Shown piece by piece: positions 18,968-27,526 of a stretch of DNA of 64,000 nt. How positions within the stretch are numbered: position 1 is the first letter of the stretch; the number at the start of each line of letters is the position of its first letter. The translations under genes were made by a program, and so were the position numbers. Under the pieces are notes generated by a model that was not told the origin of the DNA, did no database searches, and saw only the letters and a program-made list of their open reading frames with translations. The stretch covers positions 87,291 to 151,290 of the forward strand of contig CALWFV010000003.1 of NCBI GenBank assembly GCA_944377745.1. Direction: 5' to 3'. The stretch is from an uncultured Mediterraneibacter sp. Its GTDB lineage: Bacteria; Bacillota; Clostridia; Lachnospirales; Lachnospiraceae.

Positions 18968-19816
18968 AGCTCGTTCCTCCGCGATCCGGAGGAAATCCCG
19001 GTCCGCCTGCTTCCTTCTCGGCACCAGCAATCTCACGACTCCTCCTTTTCCTCTGTTCTTGACAAAGAAAAATCCGATGACCGAAAAGAGGAAGGCGCCG
19101 ATAAAATTCACGATCAGATCCTGCATGGTATCGATCAGACCGATATCCAGATATCCGCCCAGTCCCAGTTCCGTTCCGTTTACCGCGGTCTCGGTGATCC
19201 CGCTGATCACAAAGGGAACGTTCCTCCCCTGGGGATCCAGCGTGACCGACCGGATCGTGTGGATGACCGTATCTTTCTGCATGTCGTATCCGGCGATCTG
19301 ATCCATCCCGAACTCAAAGAACTCCCACAGGACGCCGATGGTCATGGAGAAGCAGAACGCCACGATCGCAACGAAGATCGGAGACAGATTAAACTTGATC
19401 TTCTCGCTGCGGTTCAGCAGATCCACCATGGAAAAACCGATCGCCGCCATTAAAAAACCGTTCAGTGTGTGGAGCACCGTGTCCCAGAAGGGAAACATCA
19501 GGTAGAATTCGCTGATCTCCCCCAGTATCTCCGCCGAGAAGATAAAGAGCAGGATAATGATCTCGAGGGCAGTCGGGAGTTCCACCTTGAACGTCACTTG
19601 GATGAAGCTTGGCGCCACGAGCAGGACCAGCGTCAGGATACACAGGAATACATTTTCATAATTCCAGTTCATAAGCTGAAGGATCATCATCACAATGACA
19701 AGGAGACGCAGAGTGAAATAGACAATGAACGAACTCCTGTGTTCCCTCAGTTCCATGTGCAGCGCGTCCCCCATATTTCTGAACCGGTTGTTTTTCTTTT
19801 CTTTATGTTCTTTCAT
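18848..19816 (-). CDS. Integral membrane protein, DUF2238/YjdF-like
   Basis: The 322-residue protein has about eight membrane segments with FPFWDTVLHTLNGFLMAAIGF, then GVLWEFFEFGMDQ and LIDTMQDLIVNFIGAFLFS. The acidic and aromatic residues in these helices resemble the YjdF/DUF2238 family, whose function is unknown. The C-terminal 60 residues are cytoplasmic and rich in Lys, Glu and Pro; they are encoded opposite the last membrane helix of the convergent gene. The ATG at 19816 has AAAGGA upstream. Confidence 0.65.
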   Translation of the reverse strand: MKEHKEKKNNRFRNMGDALHMELREHRSSFIVYFTLRLLVIVMMILQLMNWNYENVFLCILTLVLLVAPSFIQVTFKVELPTALEIIILLFIFSAEILGEISEFYLMFPFWDTVLHTLNGFLMAAIGFSMVDLLNRSEKIKFNLSPIFVAIVAFCFSMTIGVLWEFFEFGMDQIAGYDMQKDTVIHTIRSVTLDPQGRNVPFVISGITETAVNGTELGLGGYLDIGLIDTMQDLIVNFIGAFLFSVIGFFFVKNRGKGGVVRLLVPRRKQADRDFLRIAEERALAEMRGKPEKELPEKEEQESPENGSGHIEQDRGNVADQN

Positions 19817-19865
19817 TCTTTTCCTTTCATTTTTTATGTGTTACACTTTGTTGCGAGGTGATATT

Positions 19866-20420
19866 ATGCATTTTTCTTTTCCATATGAGATCATATACAG
19901 CCGCCGTAAGACTGTCGCGATTCAGATCACTCGTGACGGAAAAGTCAGAATCCGGGCGCCATACGGCTGCTCCCGTTCTTTTATCGATTCTTTCATACGG
20001 AGCAAAGAGGACTGGATCACCAGGAATCTCGAAAAAGCCCGCTCCCGTTCTTCGGCTGAGCATCCTCCTCTGTCCGAGGAGAGACGGAAACATTATGTGG
20101 AGACCGCACGGGCCATATTCACTCAGAAGACGGCATACTACGCCCGCATCATGGGCGTGACCTACGGCCGGATCTCCATCCGCGAGCAGAAGACCCGCTG
20201 GGGAAGCTGTAGCAGCGCCGGAAACTTGAACTTCAACTGGAGGCTGATCTTCGCCCCGGAGGAAGTCCTGGACTATGTGGTCGTCCATGAACTGGCCCAC
20301 AGGAAAGAGATGAACCATTCAAAGGCATTCTATGCCATCATCGAGTCCGTCCTTCCGGATTACAGAGCGTCCCGGAAATGGCTCAGGGATCACGGCGATT
20401 CTCTCTGGGAAGCGGCGTGA
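19866..20420 (+). CDS. YgjP-like zinc metallopeptidase (SprT/M48-related)
   Basis: The zinc motif is HELAHRKEMNHSKAFY, preceded by TRWGSCSSAGNLNFNWRLIFAP, the diagnostic signature of the YgjP family (DUF45). The N-terminal half is a beta-rich domain with IIYSRRKTVAIQI. The start at 19866 (MHFSFPYEIIYS) has GAGGTG 5 nt upstream and gives 184 residues; an upstream open frame encodes a hydrophobic stretch without a site. The cellular substrate of this family is not firmly known. It is divergent from the membrane-protein gene. Confidence 0.85.
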   Translation: MHFSFPYEIIYSRRKTVAIQITRDGKVRIRAPYGCSRSFIDSFIRSKEDWITRNLEKARSRSSAEHPPLSEERRKHYVETARAIFTQKTAYYARIMGVTYGRISIREQKTRWGSCSSAGNLNFNWRLIFAPEEVLDYVVVHELAHRKEMNHSKAFYAIIESVLPDYRASRKWLRDHGDSLWEAA

Positions 20421-20466
20421 GGATTCTCAGTCCTTCAATCCCTATGCTGTTTCTTCCATGTAATAC

Positions 20467-20492
20467 AGTCGTCAAAAGAGCTTTTGACGACT
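20467..20492. terminator. Hairpin between convergent genes
   Basis: A perfect 12-bp stem (AGTCGTCAAAAG, 2-nt loop, complement) lies between the ends of the YgjP-like gene and maf. It has no strong U-run, so it is a likely but unproven bidirectional terminator. Confidence 0.55.
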
Positions 20493-20497
20493 TCATC

Positions 20498-21121
20498 TTA
20501 TAGTGCTCCCATCTCCTCCAGGGTCCTGTACACCCGGGACACCGGAAGTCCCACTACATTATAATAATCTCCTTCGATCCGGTCGATGTACGCGGCAAAT
20601 CGCCCCTGTATCCCATAGGCGCCCGCCTTGTCCATCGGATCCCCCGTGGCGATATACGCCCGGATCTCCTGTTCTGTCATGGGATTTACATATACCCGGG
20701 TCCCTGCGGCATAATTTTCTTTCTTTATCAGTTCCGGTCCGCCGGAAGGCATCCCATCTCTGCGATCCGCATATTCCAGGACCGCCACGCCGGTATAGAC
20801 CTCATGGCTCCTGCCCTGCAGGGCGGAAAGCATGCGCGCGGCGTTCTCCTCATCTGAAGGTTTCCCCAGAATCCGCCCGTCCAGGACGACCACCGTATCC
20901 GCGCCGATCACCACCGCACCCGCTTTCTCCCCGACGCTGAGTTCGGAAGCCACATTCTCCGCCTTCATCAGCGCAAGTTCGCAGACGATCTCTTCCGGTT
21001 TCTCGCTGTGATAGATCTCTTCCTTCTCACTCACACGGACCTCAAACTCAGCTCCGATCTGCGCAAGGAGTTCCCTGCGCCTGGGGGAAGCCGACCCCAG
21101 GATAATTTTTTTATTTCCCAT
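20498..21121 (-). CDS. maf: Maf-like nucleoside triphosphate pyrophosphatase
   Basis: Maf proteins hydrolyse dTTP, UTP or modified nucleotides to monophosphates and are linked to septum inhibition. The 207-residue protein starts with ILGSASPRRRELL, the family signature, continues with GADTVVVLDGRILGKP and HEVYTGV, and ends with DKAGAYGIQGRFAAYIDRIEG. A short insertion (about residues 120-135) follows the YTGVAVLEY strand. AAAGGAT lies about 8 nt before the ATG. It follows the M20 amidohydrolase gene with only a repeat between them. Confidence 0.92.
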   Translation of the reverse strand: MGNKKIILGSASPRRRELLAQIGAEFEVRVSEKEEIYHSEKPEEIVCELALMKAENVASELSVGEKAGAVVIGADTVVVLDGRILGKPSDEENAARMLSALQGRSHEVYTGVAVLEYADRRDGMPSGGPELIKKENYAAGTRVYVNPMTEQEIRAYIATGDPMDKAGAYGIQGRFAAYIDRIEGDYYNVVGLPVSRVYRTLEEMGAL

Positions 21122-21178
21122 TCTGTAATATCCTTTCCTTATTCAACAGTTCTTCCAACGGAAGCCGCCCGACAGTTA

Positions 21179-21223
21179 TGCAGAGGGGCCTGACCCTTTT
21201 GCATAAGGGTCTGTCCCCTTTGA
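21179..21223 (-). repeat. Dispersed GGGTCAGGCCCC-type repeat (copy A)
   Basis: Read on the minus strand, this 45-nt stretch has AAAGGGGACAGACCCTT, then TGCAAAAGGGTCAGGC and CCTCTGCA, which match copy B at 27438-27504 almost throughout. It can form several GGG/CCC stems. It begins right after the stop codon of the M20 gene and has the same orientation relative to the surrounding transcript as copy B. Confidence 0.7.
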
Positions 21224-22486
21224 TCACATCTCCTCCCAGGCTCTCTTCAGGATCTCCGGTTCTGTCACCAGCCGGTACGCTCCCGCCGCCATGCATTCCG
21301 CCGCATAGATCATGCCCTTTTCACCGATGCTCATTCCCGCCTGGGCCGTTGCAGCCCAGTGGTGGAGAGGCGTCTCCCTGCACATCGCCGCCGCGCTCAG
21401 CATAATGGTCGGGACAGTATGGCTGACATCGGACACGTCCGTCCCGATAGCAAGCGGTACAGGCTCATCCTCCAGAGGCTCCAGCCCGGTAAAATATACC
21501 CCGTTGTTTTCAAATCCCGCCGCCTCTGAGATCCTGGCGGCAAACGAAATTTCATCCTCCGTATAGGAAGGAACAGGGATCTTTTCCATCTCCTCATAGA
21601 ACGTTTCAGCAAGAGTCCGGTTCACTTTCATTTCCTTATTACATGTGACCCGCTCGATCTCCACCCGCGTTCCGGTCATGGTCGCCGCGCCTCTCGCGCA
21701 GTCGTCCACCCGCTTAGAGGCATCCTCTGTCCGCTCCCATTTATTGGACCGGATAAAATAATTTGTGGACGCGTACGCCGGAACGATGTTCGCGGGTCCG
21801 TCCGTATTCGTATAAGTATAATGCATCCTCACGTCGTCGGCAACATGTTCTCTCAGATAATTTACTCCCACATTCATCAGTTCCGCCGCGTCCAGGGCGC
21901 TGCGTCCTCTCTCCGGATGCTTCGACGCGTGGGCTGCGGTCCCGTAAAATTTATAGTTCTTGATATCCTGAGCCTGCCAGATATCGTAGCTGACCCGGTT
22001 CCGGTCAAAGGGATGCCATGTGACCGCGGCGGAGAGAGCGTCAAATGCGCCCTCCGCGTTCATCTTTATCTTCCCGACCACGATCTCCTCCGCCGGGCAT
22101 CCGTATACCCGGATGGTACCGGAAAGCCCTTCCGCCTGCATCCGGTCCTTCAAAGCGCACGCCGCGCCGGCGCAGGCCGTCCCCAGGAGATTGTGACCGC
22201 AGCCGTGCCCAGGTCCACCGGTTGGTTTATACTCGCTGCACGCCTCCTGCCCCAGCCCCGGAAGGGCATCATACTCGGCGAGAAAACCTATGACCGGCTC
22301 CCCTTCGCCCCACTGTGCCAGAAACGCCGTATCAAATCCGGCGATCCCCCAGGTGACGGAAAATCCCTCACGTTCCAGGAAATGCGCCAGGGCGCGGGAC
22401 GACTTCTTTTCCTGTCCCGAGATCTCAGGATAGGAAAAAATATACTCTGCCGTTTCTTTCATTCTCTCTATGATCTGTTCTCTCAT
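21224..22486 (-). CDS. M20-family amidohydrolase (AbgB-like)
   Basis: The 420-residue protein belongs to the M20D metallopeptidase group, which includes the p-aminobenzoyl-glutamate hydrolase subunit AbgB and other amidohydrolases. The metal-site motif is GPGHGCGHNLLGTACAGAA; GFLAEYDALPGLGQ precedes it and YGCPAEE follows, with SDVSHTVPT near the C-terminus. A dimerisation lid is present in the middle (HASKHPERGRSALDA). The true substrate is not known. It has its own promoter with a possible operator, and maf lies downstream. Confidence 0.85.
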   Translation of the reverse strand: MREQIIERMKETAEYIFSYPEISGQEKKSSRALAHFLEREGFSVTWGIAGFDTAFLAQWGEGEPVIGFLAEYDALPGLGQEACSEYKPTGGPGHGCGHNLLGTACAGAACALKDRMQAEGLSGTIRVYGCPAEEIVVGKIKMNAEGAFDALSAAVTWHPFDRNRVSYDIWQAQDIKNYKFYGTAAHASKHPERGRSALDAAELMNVGVNYLREHVADDVRMHYTYTNTDGPANIVPAYASTNYFIRSNKWERTEDASKRVDDCARGAATMTGTRVEIERVTCNKEMKVNRTLAETFYEEMEKIPVPSYTEDEISFAARISEAAGFENNGVYFTGLEPLEDEPVPLAIGTDVSDVSHTVPTIMLSAAAMCRETPLHHWAATAQAGMSIGEKGMIYAAECMAAGAYRLVTEPEILKRAWEEM

Positions 22487-22547
22487 TTAATATTTCACGC
22501 TCCTTTTCAGCGCCAGCCCGGATCTGACCGCCGCCTTCACTTAAACC

Positions 22548-22602
22548 TACTATATATAGTAAGTCCTCAACTCAGTATACACCAGTATCTGTTTTGTGTC
22601 AT
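22548..22602 (-). promoter_or_regulatory. Promoter and possible operator of the M20 amidohydrolase
   Basis: On the minus strand, ATGACA (22597-22602) and TATACT (22574-22579) are 17 nt apart, a good sigma-A promoter. The perfect 14-bp palindrome TACTATATATAGTA (22548-22561) lies just past the expected start point, where a repressor could block transcription. Confidence 0.65.
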
Positions 22603-22641
22603 TTTAATTTGTAAGTTTTTCTTATGCCCTCCCACGTAGGA

Positions 22642-22735
22642 TGTGGTTTTTTGTGGTTTTTCTTTTAGTTCATTGTGGTTTTTTGTTATATTCTTTCATT
22701 ATCTTATTGCTATTCCCCTGTGATTATAGTATACT
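22642..22735 (+). promoter_or_regulatory. Promoter of the dehydratase operon with three upstream direct repeats
   Basis: TTGCTA (22707-22712) and TATACT (22730-22735), 17 nt apart, form a plausible promoter. Upstream lie three direct copies of TGTGGTTTTT starting at 22642, 22652 and 22674. The steps of 10 and 22 nt place all three on one face of the helix, as for an activator. The leader of about 120 nt after the promoter does not show the conserved boxes of a cobalamin riboswitch. No regulator gene is adjacent. Confidence 0.6.
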
Positions 22736-22858
22736 TAGTCTTAAGGATGCCCGATTGCGCACATTGTATCAGACTGCCTTTCTTACAGGAGGGCTTTTGA
22801 CCGTACTCTCGGGCGAGATGGAAAATCTGAAGAATGTTTCCATAAGGAGAATACCACT

Positions 22859-24523
22859 ATGAAAAGATCAAAACGTATCGAAGCACTGGACAAGCGTCCG
22901 GTCAACCTGGACGGTTACATTGACGAATGGCCGGAGATGGGATTTGTTGCGATGAGCAGCCCCTACGACCCGAAACCGTCCGTCAGAGTAGAAGGCGGGA
23001 AGATTGTGGAGCTCGACGGGAAGCAGCGCGATGACTTTGATTTCCTTGATCAGTTTATCGCCGATTACGCGATCAACATCGATCGCGCCGAGGCTTCCAT
23101 GTCAGTCTCTTCCCTGGATATCGCGAGGATGATCGTGGATATCAATGTCTCGCGAAAGGAGATCCTGGATCTGATCTCCGGCATCACTCCCGCAAAGATG
23201 ACAGAGGTGATGAACCAGTTAAACGTCGTCGAGCTGATGATGGGCATGCAGAAGATCCGCGCCAGAAGGACACCGGGGAACCAGGCCCATATCACCAACT
23301 TAAAGGACGACCCGGTACAGATCGCGGCAGACGCTGCGGAGGGCGCGCTGAGAGGATTTGCGGAGGAGGAGACAACGATGGGCGTGGCACGTTACGCCCC
23401 CTTAAGCGCTATGGCTCTCCTCATCGGTTCCCAGGTCGGACGTCCGGGCGTACTGACTCAATGCTCCGCGGAGGAAGCGACGGAACTTGAGCTCGGTATC
23501 CGCGGACTTACAACGTACGCAGAGACCCTCTCTGTCTACGGCACGGAAAAAGTATTTATCGACGGGGATGACACCCCGTATTCCAAAGCATTCTTAAACT
23601 CCGCATACGCTTCCCGCGGTCTGAAGGTCCGCTTCACCTCAGGCTCCGGCTCCGAGGTGCTGATGGGAAGCAGCGAAAAGAAATCCATGCTCTATCTGGA
23701 ATGCCGCTGTCTCTTTGTCACAAAGGGTGCGGGCAGCCAAGGGATCCAGAACGGTTCCGTGAGCTGTATCGGGGTGACAGGCTCCGTTCCGGCAGGTATC
23801 CGGGAGGTCCTGGCGGAAAACCTGGTGGCAGCCCTTCTCGGACTGGAGTGCGCTTCCTCCAACGACCAGAGCTTCTCCAACTCGGATATGAGACGTACCG
23901 CAAGGACCATGCTGGAATTCCTTCCGGGAACAGATTTCATCTTCTCCGGATACGCGGCGGAGCCGAACTATGACAATATGTTCGCAGGCTCCAACTTCGA
24001 TGCGGAGGATTTCGACGATTACAACGTCCTGCAGAGGGATATGCAGGTGGACGGCGGATTAAAACCGGTCACCGAGGAAGAGGTGATCCGGGTGCGCAAT
24101 AAGGCTGCGCGGGCTGTACAGGCAGTGTTCCGCAGCCTCGGGCTCTCTCCTGTCACGGACGAGCAGGTTGAGGCGGTCACTTACGCCCACGGAAGCAAGG
24201 ACACCCTGCCCCGCGACGTGACGGCGGATCTTGCCGCTGCAGAGGATGTATTAAAGCGCGGCATCACAGGCATTGATGTAGTCAAAGCTCTGGCGGAGAC
24301 CGGATTTGAGGACGTCGCGTCCAGCGTACTGAATATGCTGAAGCAGCGCGTTGCCGGAGATTACATGCAGACCGCGGCGATCCTGGACAGAAACTTCCAC
24401 GTCATGTCAGGCGTGAACACACCGAACGATTACATGGGCCCGGGAACGGGCTACCGGGTTGACGGCGAGCGCTGGGAAGAGATCAAGAACATCCCGCACC
24501 GCATCAATCCGTACGATATATAA
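22859..24523 (+). CDS. Coenzyme B12-dependent glycerol/propanediol dehydratase, large subunit
   Basis: The enzyme converts glycerol to 3-hydroxypropionaldehyde or 1,2-propanediol to propionaldehyde by a radical mechanism. The 554 residues equal the usual PduC/DhaB length. Signature stretches include RRTPGNQAHITNLKDDPVQI, RPGVLTQCSAEEATELELG, NGSVSCIG, SSNDQSFSNSD and GSNFDAEDFDDYN. The Ser and Gln that contact substrate in diol dehydratase are both kept, but I cannot separate glycerol from propanediol preference by reading. It is the first gene of a six-gene operon; AAGGAG precedes the ATG. Confidence 0.95.
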   Translation: MKRSKRIEALDKRPVNLDGYIDEWPEMGFVAMSSPYDPKPSVRVEGGKIVELDGKQRDDFDFLDQFIADYAINIDRAEASMSVSSLDIARMIVDINVSRKEILDLISGITPAKMTEVMNQLNVVELMMGMQKIRARRTPGNQAHITNLKDDPVQIAADAAEGALRGFAEEETTMGVARYAPLSAMALLIGSQVGRPGVLTQCSAEEATELELGIRGLTTYAETLSVYGTEKVFIDGDDTPYSKAFLNSAYASRGLKVRFTSGSGSEVLMGSSEKKSMLYLECRCLFVTKGAGSQGIQNGSVSCIGVTGSVPAGIREVLAENLVAALLGLECASSNDQSFSNSDMRRTARTMLEFLPGTDFIFSGYAAEPNYDNMFAGSNFDAEDFDDYNVLQRDMQVDGGLKPVTEEEVIRVRNKAARAVQAVFRSLGLSPVTDEQVEAVTYAHGSKDTLPRDVTADLAAAEDVLKRGITGIDVVKALAETGFEDVASSVLNMLKQRVAGDYMQTAAILDRNFHVMSGVNTPNDYMGPGTGYRVDGERWEEIKNIPHRINPYDI

Positions 24524-24538
24524 AAGGGGGAATCAGAC

Positions 24539-25213
24539 ATGCAGATCAGTGAAGATTTAATCCGGCAGATCACCAGCGCGGTCCTGGATCAGATGTCCCA
24601 CGGGGACGCCGGGAAGAGCGCCGGATCAGCCGCTTCCATTCCGTCCCTTGCGGGAAGAGAACGCATCAACCAGGAGCACACCTCCTACGCCGATTACCCC
24701 AGAGCAAAAAAGGGGACAGACCCCAAAGAGGTTGTGATCGGAGTCGGAGCGGCGTTCCAGAAGGAGATCAAAAAGACCATCTGCGGGATCCCGCTGGATG
24801 ACGTTCTCCGCAATGTAAAGGCAGGGATCGAGGAGGAGGGGATGATCCCCAGAGTCGTCAAGATCCTCGACACCTCCGACGTATGTTTCATGGCGCTGGA
24901 GGCTGCAAAGCTCTCCGGTTCCGGCATCGGCATCGGCATTCAGTCCAAAGGAACGACCGTGATACACCAGAGAGATCTCTATCCTCTCTCAAACCTGGAA
25001 CTGTTTCCCCAGGCGCCGCTCATGACGCTTGAGACATACCGCCATATCGGACAGAACGCAGCGAAATATGTAAAAGGGGAACAGGTTGTCCCGATCCCCT
25101 GTGAGAACGACCCGATGTCCCGTCCGAGATATCAGGTAAAGGCAGCGATCATGCACATCGCGGAAACCGAACAGCTCGACCCGGAGGTCGGCGCTGTGGA
25201 ATGGGAGGGATAA
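24539..25213 (+). CDS. Glycerol/propanediol dehydratase, medium subunit, with targeting-like N-terminus
   Basis: The medium subunit helps to bind the cobalamin cofactor. The core starts near [19 protein letters not shown] and continues through [21 protein letters not shown], as in PduD/DhaC. The first 19 residues, [19 protein letters not shown], form an amphipathic helix followed by a loose Ser/Gly/Ala linker, the arrangement that sends PduD into bacterial microcompartments. The length of 224 equals PduD rather than the shorter DhaC. AGGGGG lies upstream of the ATG. No shell gene is in the window, so encapsulation is not shown. Confidence 0.93.
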   Translation: MQISEDLIRQITSAVLDQMSHGDAGKSAGSAASIPSLAGRERINQEHTSYADYPRAKKGTDPKEVVIGVGAAFQKEIKKTICGIPLDDVLRNVKAGIEEEGMIPRVVKILDTSDVCFMALEAAKLSGSGIGIGIQSKGTTVIHQRDLYPLSNLELFPQAPLMTLETYRHIGQNAAKYVKGEQVVPIPCENDPMSRPRYQVKAAIMHIAETEQLDPEVGAVEWEG

Positions 25214-25215
25214 GA

Positions 25216-25608
25216 ATGCAGTACCCGTTAGCTGAACACGAAAAAGACAACATCACATCAAAAACCGGCAAGAAGTTTACCGACATTACCCTTGATGAGG
25301 TAATGAAGGATCACATCGCGCCGGATGATATCAAGATATCCAAAGAGATCCTCAAAGCCCAGGGGCAGGTTGCCCTTGAGGCGGGCAACGATCCGATGGA
25401 GAAAAATTTCGAGCGCGCGGCGGAACTCGTTGACGTTCCGGACGACGTTATCCTGAAGATGTACGACAAACTCCGTCCGAACCGCTCAACCAAACTGGAA
25501 CTCGTCATGATGGCTCAGGAGCTTCTCGAAAAATACAACGCGCGCAACTGTGCCCGCCTTGTCATGGAAGCTGCTGAAGTGTATGAAAAGAGAGGGATCT
25601 TACTTTGA
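25216..25608 (+). CDS. Glycerol/propanediol dehydratase, small subunit
   Basis: The 130-residue protein matches the PduE/DhaE core: EKDNITSKTGKKFTDITLDEVM, ISKEILKAQGQVALEAG, and LRPNRSTKLELVMMAQELLE. It lacks the N-terminal helix found in PduE, so it is closer in length to DhaE. The ATG at 25216 is preferred because GGAGGG lies about 8 nt upstream; an ATG at 25201 would place that site inside the gene. The stop codon overlaps the reactivase start (TTGA). Confidence 0.93.
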   Translation: MQYPLAEHEKDNITSKTGKKFTDITLDEVMKDHIAPDDIKISKEILKAQGQVALEAGNDPMEKNFERAAELVDVPDDVILKMYDKLRPNRSTKLELVMMAQELLEKYNARNCARLVMEAAEVYEKRGILL

Positions 25609-27431
25609 GTTATATTGCAGGAATTGACATCGGAAATTCTACAACCGAAGCCTGCGTCGGAGAGGTCACCCCTGACGGGAAACTCACCTTTCTCACCAGC
25701 GCATCCTGCCCGACTACCGGTACAAAGGGAACTCTGGAGAATGTCCATTCCGTAAAAAACGCACTGAAGCTTGCCATGGCGCGGATCGGGCGCGAGACGT
25801 CGGACATTGACCTGATCCGTCTTAATGAGGCGGCTCCCGTCATCGGAGACACCGCCATGGAGACGCTGACCGAGACGGTCATCACGGATTCCTCCATGAT
25901 CGGGCATAACCCTTCCACCCCCGCAGGTGCGGGACAGGCAGTGGGCGAAGTCCTTCTCATCGAAAGAATCTCCCGGGCAGTCCCCGGGACCGACTATATC
26001 CTGGCCGCATCCGCGGACCATTCCTATGAGGAGGTCGCCGCGGTTGTAAACCAGTACACGGAAGGGGAAGGCGCTCTCCATATCGTGGGGATCATCCTCC
26101 AGGCAGACGAGGCAGTCCTGGTGGAAAACCGGATCCATACAAAGGTTCCCATCATCGATGAAGTCCGCCGCATTGACCGTCTTCCTGACGGCGTCCCCGC
26201 AGCCATCGAGGTCGCCCTGCCCGGGCAGACGATCCGCATGCTCTCCAACCCTTACGGGATCGCAACGCTGCTGGGGCTTACGGCTGAAGAAACCCGGACC
26301 GTAACGCCTATCGCCAAAAGCCTGATCGGAAAACGGAGCGCCGTCGTCTTAAAGACGCCGGGCGGAAACGTCCATGAAAACGTCCTTCCCGCCGGGGAGA
26401 TCTATTTCCACGGCGACAGGGAGATTACGATCAGCCTGGATGAAGGTGCGGAGAAGATCATGACCGCAGAATCAGAAGCCGGCGAGATCCGTGATATCAG
26501 CGGACAGCCCGATACCAACGTCGGAAATATGCTCGTCCGTATCCGAAAGGGAATGGGCGAACTGGACCGGACAGACCAGGCGGATATCCGCATCACGGAT
26601 ATCCTTGCAGTCGATACCCTTGCCCCCGTCCTGATCTCAGGAGCGCTGGCAGGGGAGACCTGCCTGGAAAAAGCAGTGGGCATCGCCGCAATGGTAAAGA
26701 CCCAGAAGCTCCCCATGCAGGAGATCGCCCAGCGCCTGGGATCGGAGCTGGGAACGGAGGTAAAAGTTGCCGGAGTGGAGGCGGTCATGGCAAGCCTTGG
26801 CGCCCTCACCACACCGGGTACAAAGCTGCCCCTCGCCATCCTCGACATGGGCGGCGGATCTACCGACGCCGCTGTGGTCTCTGAAGAAGGCCAGGTTACA
26901 CTGACTCACCAGGCGGGAGCCGGGGAACTGGTATCCATGCTGATCGAGACAGAACTTGGGCTGGGGGACAGGCACATCGCCGAACAGATCAAGAAATATC
27001 CCCTTGCGAAGGTAGAAAGCCTGTTCCACATGCGCATGGAGAACGGACAGATGACTTTCGTGGACGAATCCATCGATCCCCGCTTCTTCGGGCGGGTGGT
27101 ACTCCTGACTGAGAACGGACTTATCCGCATCGAGCAGGAGATCCCCATGGAGAAGATCGTCCAGGTGCGCAGGGAGGCAAAGCGGAAGGTATTCGTGACC
27201 AACGCGTTCCGTGCGCTTGCGAAAGTCGCGCCGGACCACAACCTGAGAAACATCTCTACCGTTGTCCTCGTAGGAGGTTCCGCGGAAGATTTTGAAATAC
27301 CCGAGATGCTGATGGAAGAATTTGCCGACTACCGCATCGTCTGCGGGCGCGGCAACATCCGCGGGAGCGAGGGACCGAGAAACGCCGTCGCAACCGGGCT
27401 TGTACTCTCCTACCTCGGGGAGCGTTCGTAA
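25605..27431 (+). CDS. Diol/glycerol dehydratase reactivating factor, large subunit
   Basis: This chaperone-like ATPase releases damaged cobalamin from the inactivated dehydratase. The 608 residues match DdrA/DhaF/PduG. The actin-like ATP-binding loops are visible as AGIDIGNSTTEACVG at the start, AILDMGGGSTDAAVV in the middle and VVLVGGSAEDFEIP near the end. The start is a TTG at 25605 overlapping the stop of the small subunit by 4 nt, with AGAGGGAT upstream. Its partner small subunit follows after a 95-nt gap that holds a repeat. Confidence 0.94.
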   Translation: MSYIAGIDIGNSTTEACVGEVTPDGKLTFLTSASCPTTGTKGTLENVHSVKNALKLAMARIGRETSDIDLIRLNEAAPVIGDTAMETLTETVITDSSMIGHNPSTPAGAGQAVGEVLLIERISRAVPGTDYILAASADHSYEEVAAVVNQYTEGEGALHIVGIILQADEAVLVENRIHTKVPIIDEVRRIDRLPDGVPAAIEVALPGQTIRMLSNPYGIATLLGLTAEETRTVTPIAKSLIGKRSAVVLKTPGGNVHENVLPAGEIYFHGDREITISLDEGAEKIMTAESEAGEIRDISGQPDTNVGNMLVRIRKGMGELDRTDQADIRITDILAVDTLAPVLISGALAGETCLEKAVGIAAMVKTQKLPMQEIAQRLGSELGTEVKVAGVEAVMASLGALTTPGTKLPLAILDMGGGSTDAAVVSEEGQVTLTHQAGAGELVSMLIETELGLGDRHIAEQIKKYPLAKVESLFHMRMENGQMTFVDESIDPRFFGRVVLLTENGLIRIEQEIPMEKIVQVRREAKRKVFVTNAFRALAKVAPDHNLRNISTVVLVGGSAEDFEIPEMLMEEFADYRIVCGRGNIRGSEGPRNAVATGLVLSYLGERS

Positions 27432-27437
27432 AACTTG

Positions 27438-27504
27438 TCAAAAGGGGGGCAGACCCCTTTGCAAAAGGGTCAGGCACCTCTGCAGAAGGGTCTGTCCCTT
27501 TTGA
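27438..27504 (+). repeat. Dispersed GGGTCAGGC-type repeat (copy B)
   Basis: This GC-rich stretch begins 6 nt after the large reactivase gene. It holds three related blocks: GGGGGGCAGACCCC, then GCAAAAGGGTCAGGC, then GCAGAAGGGTCTGTCCC. The first two match copy A (21179-21223, other strand) closely. The blocks are partly self-complementary and would fold strongly in the mRNA between the two reactivase genes. Confidence 0.7.
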
Positions 27505-27526
27505 GAAATTTCCAGAAAGGAGCCGG

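Noticed and set aside
22736-22858. Possible cobalamin riboswitch upstream of the B12-dependent dehydratase
   Set aside because: The conserved cobalamin-riboswitch boxes are not visible and the leader is too short.
24700-24726. AAAAAGGGGACAGACCCC inside the medium dehydratase subunit gene resembles the dispersed repeat
   Set aside because: It encodes the conserved GTDPKEVV stretch expected in this family, so the similarity is probably chance.
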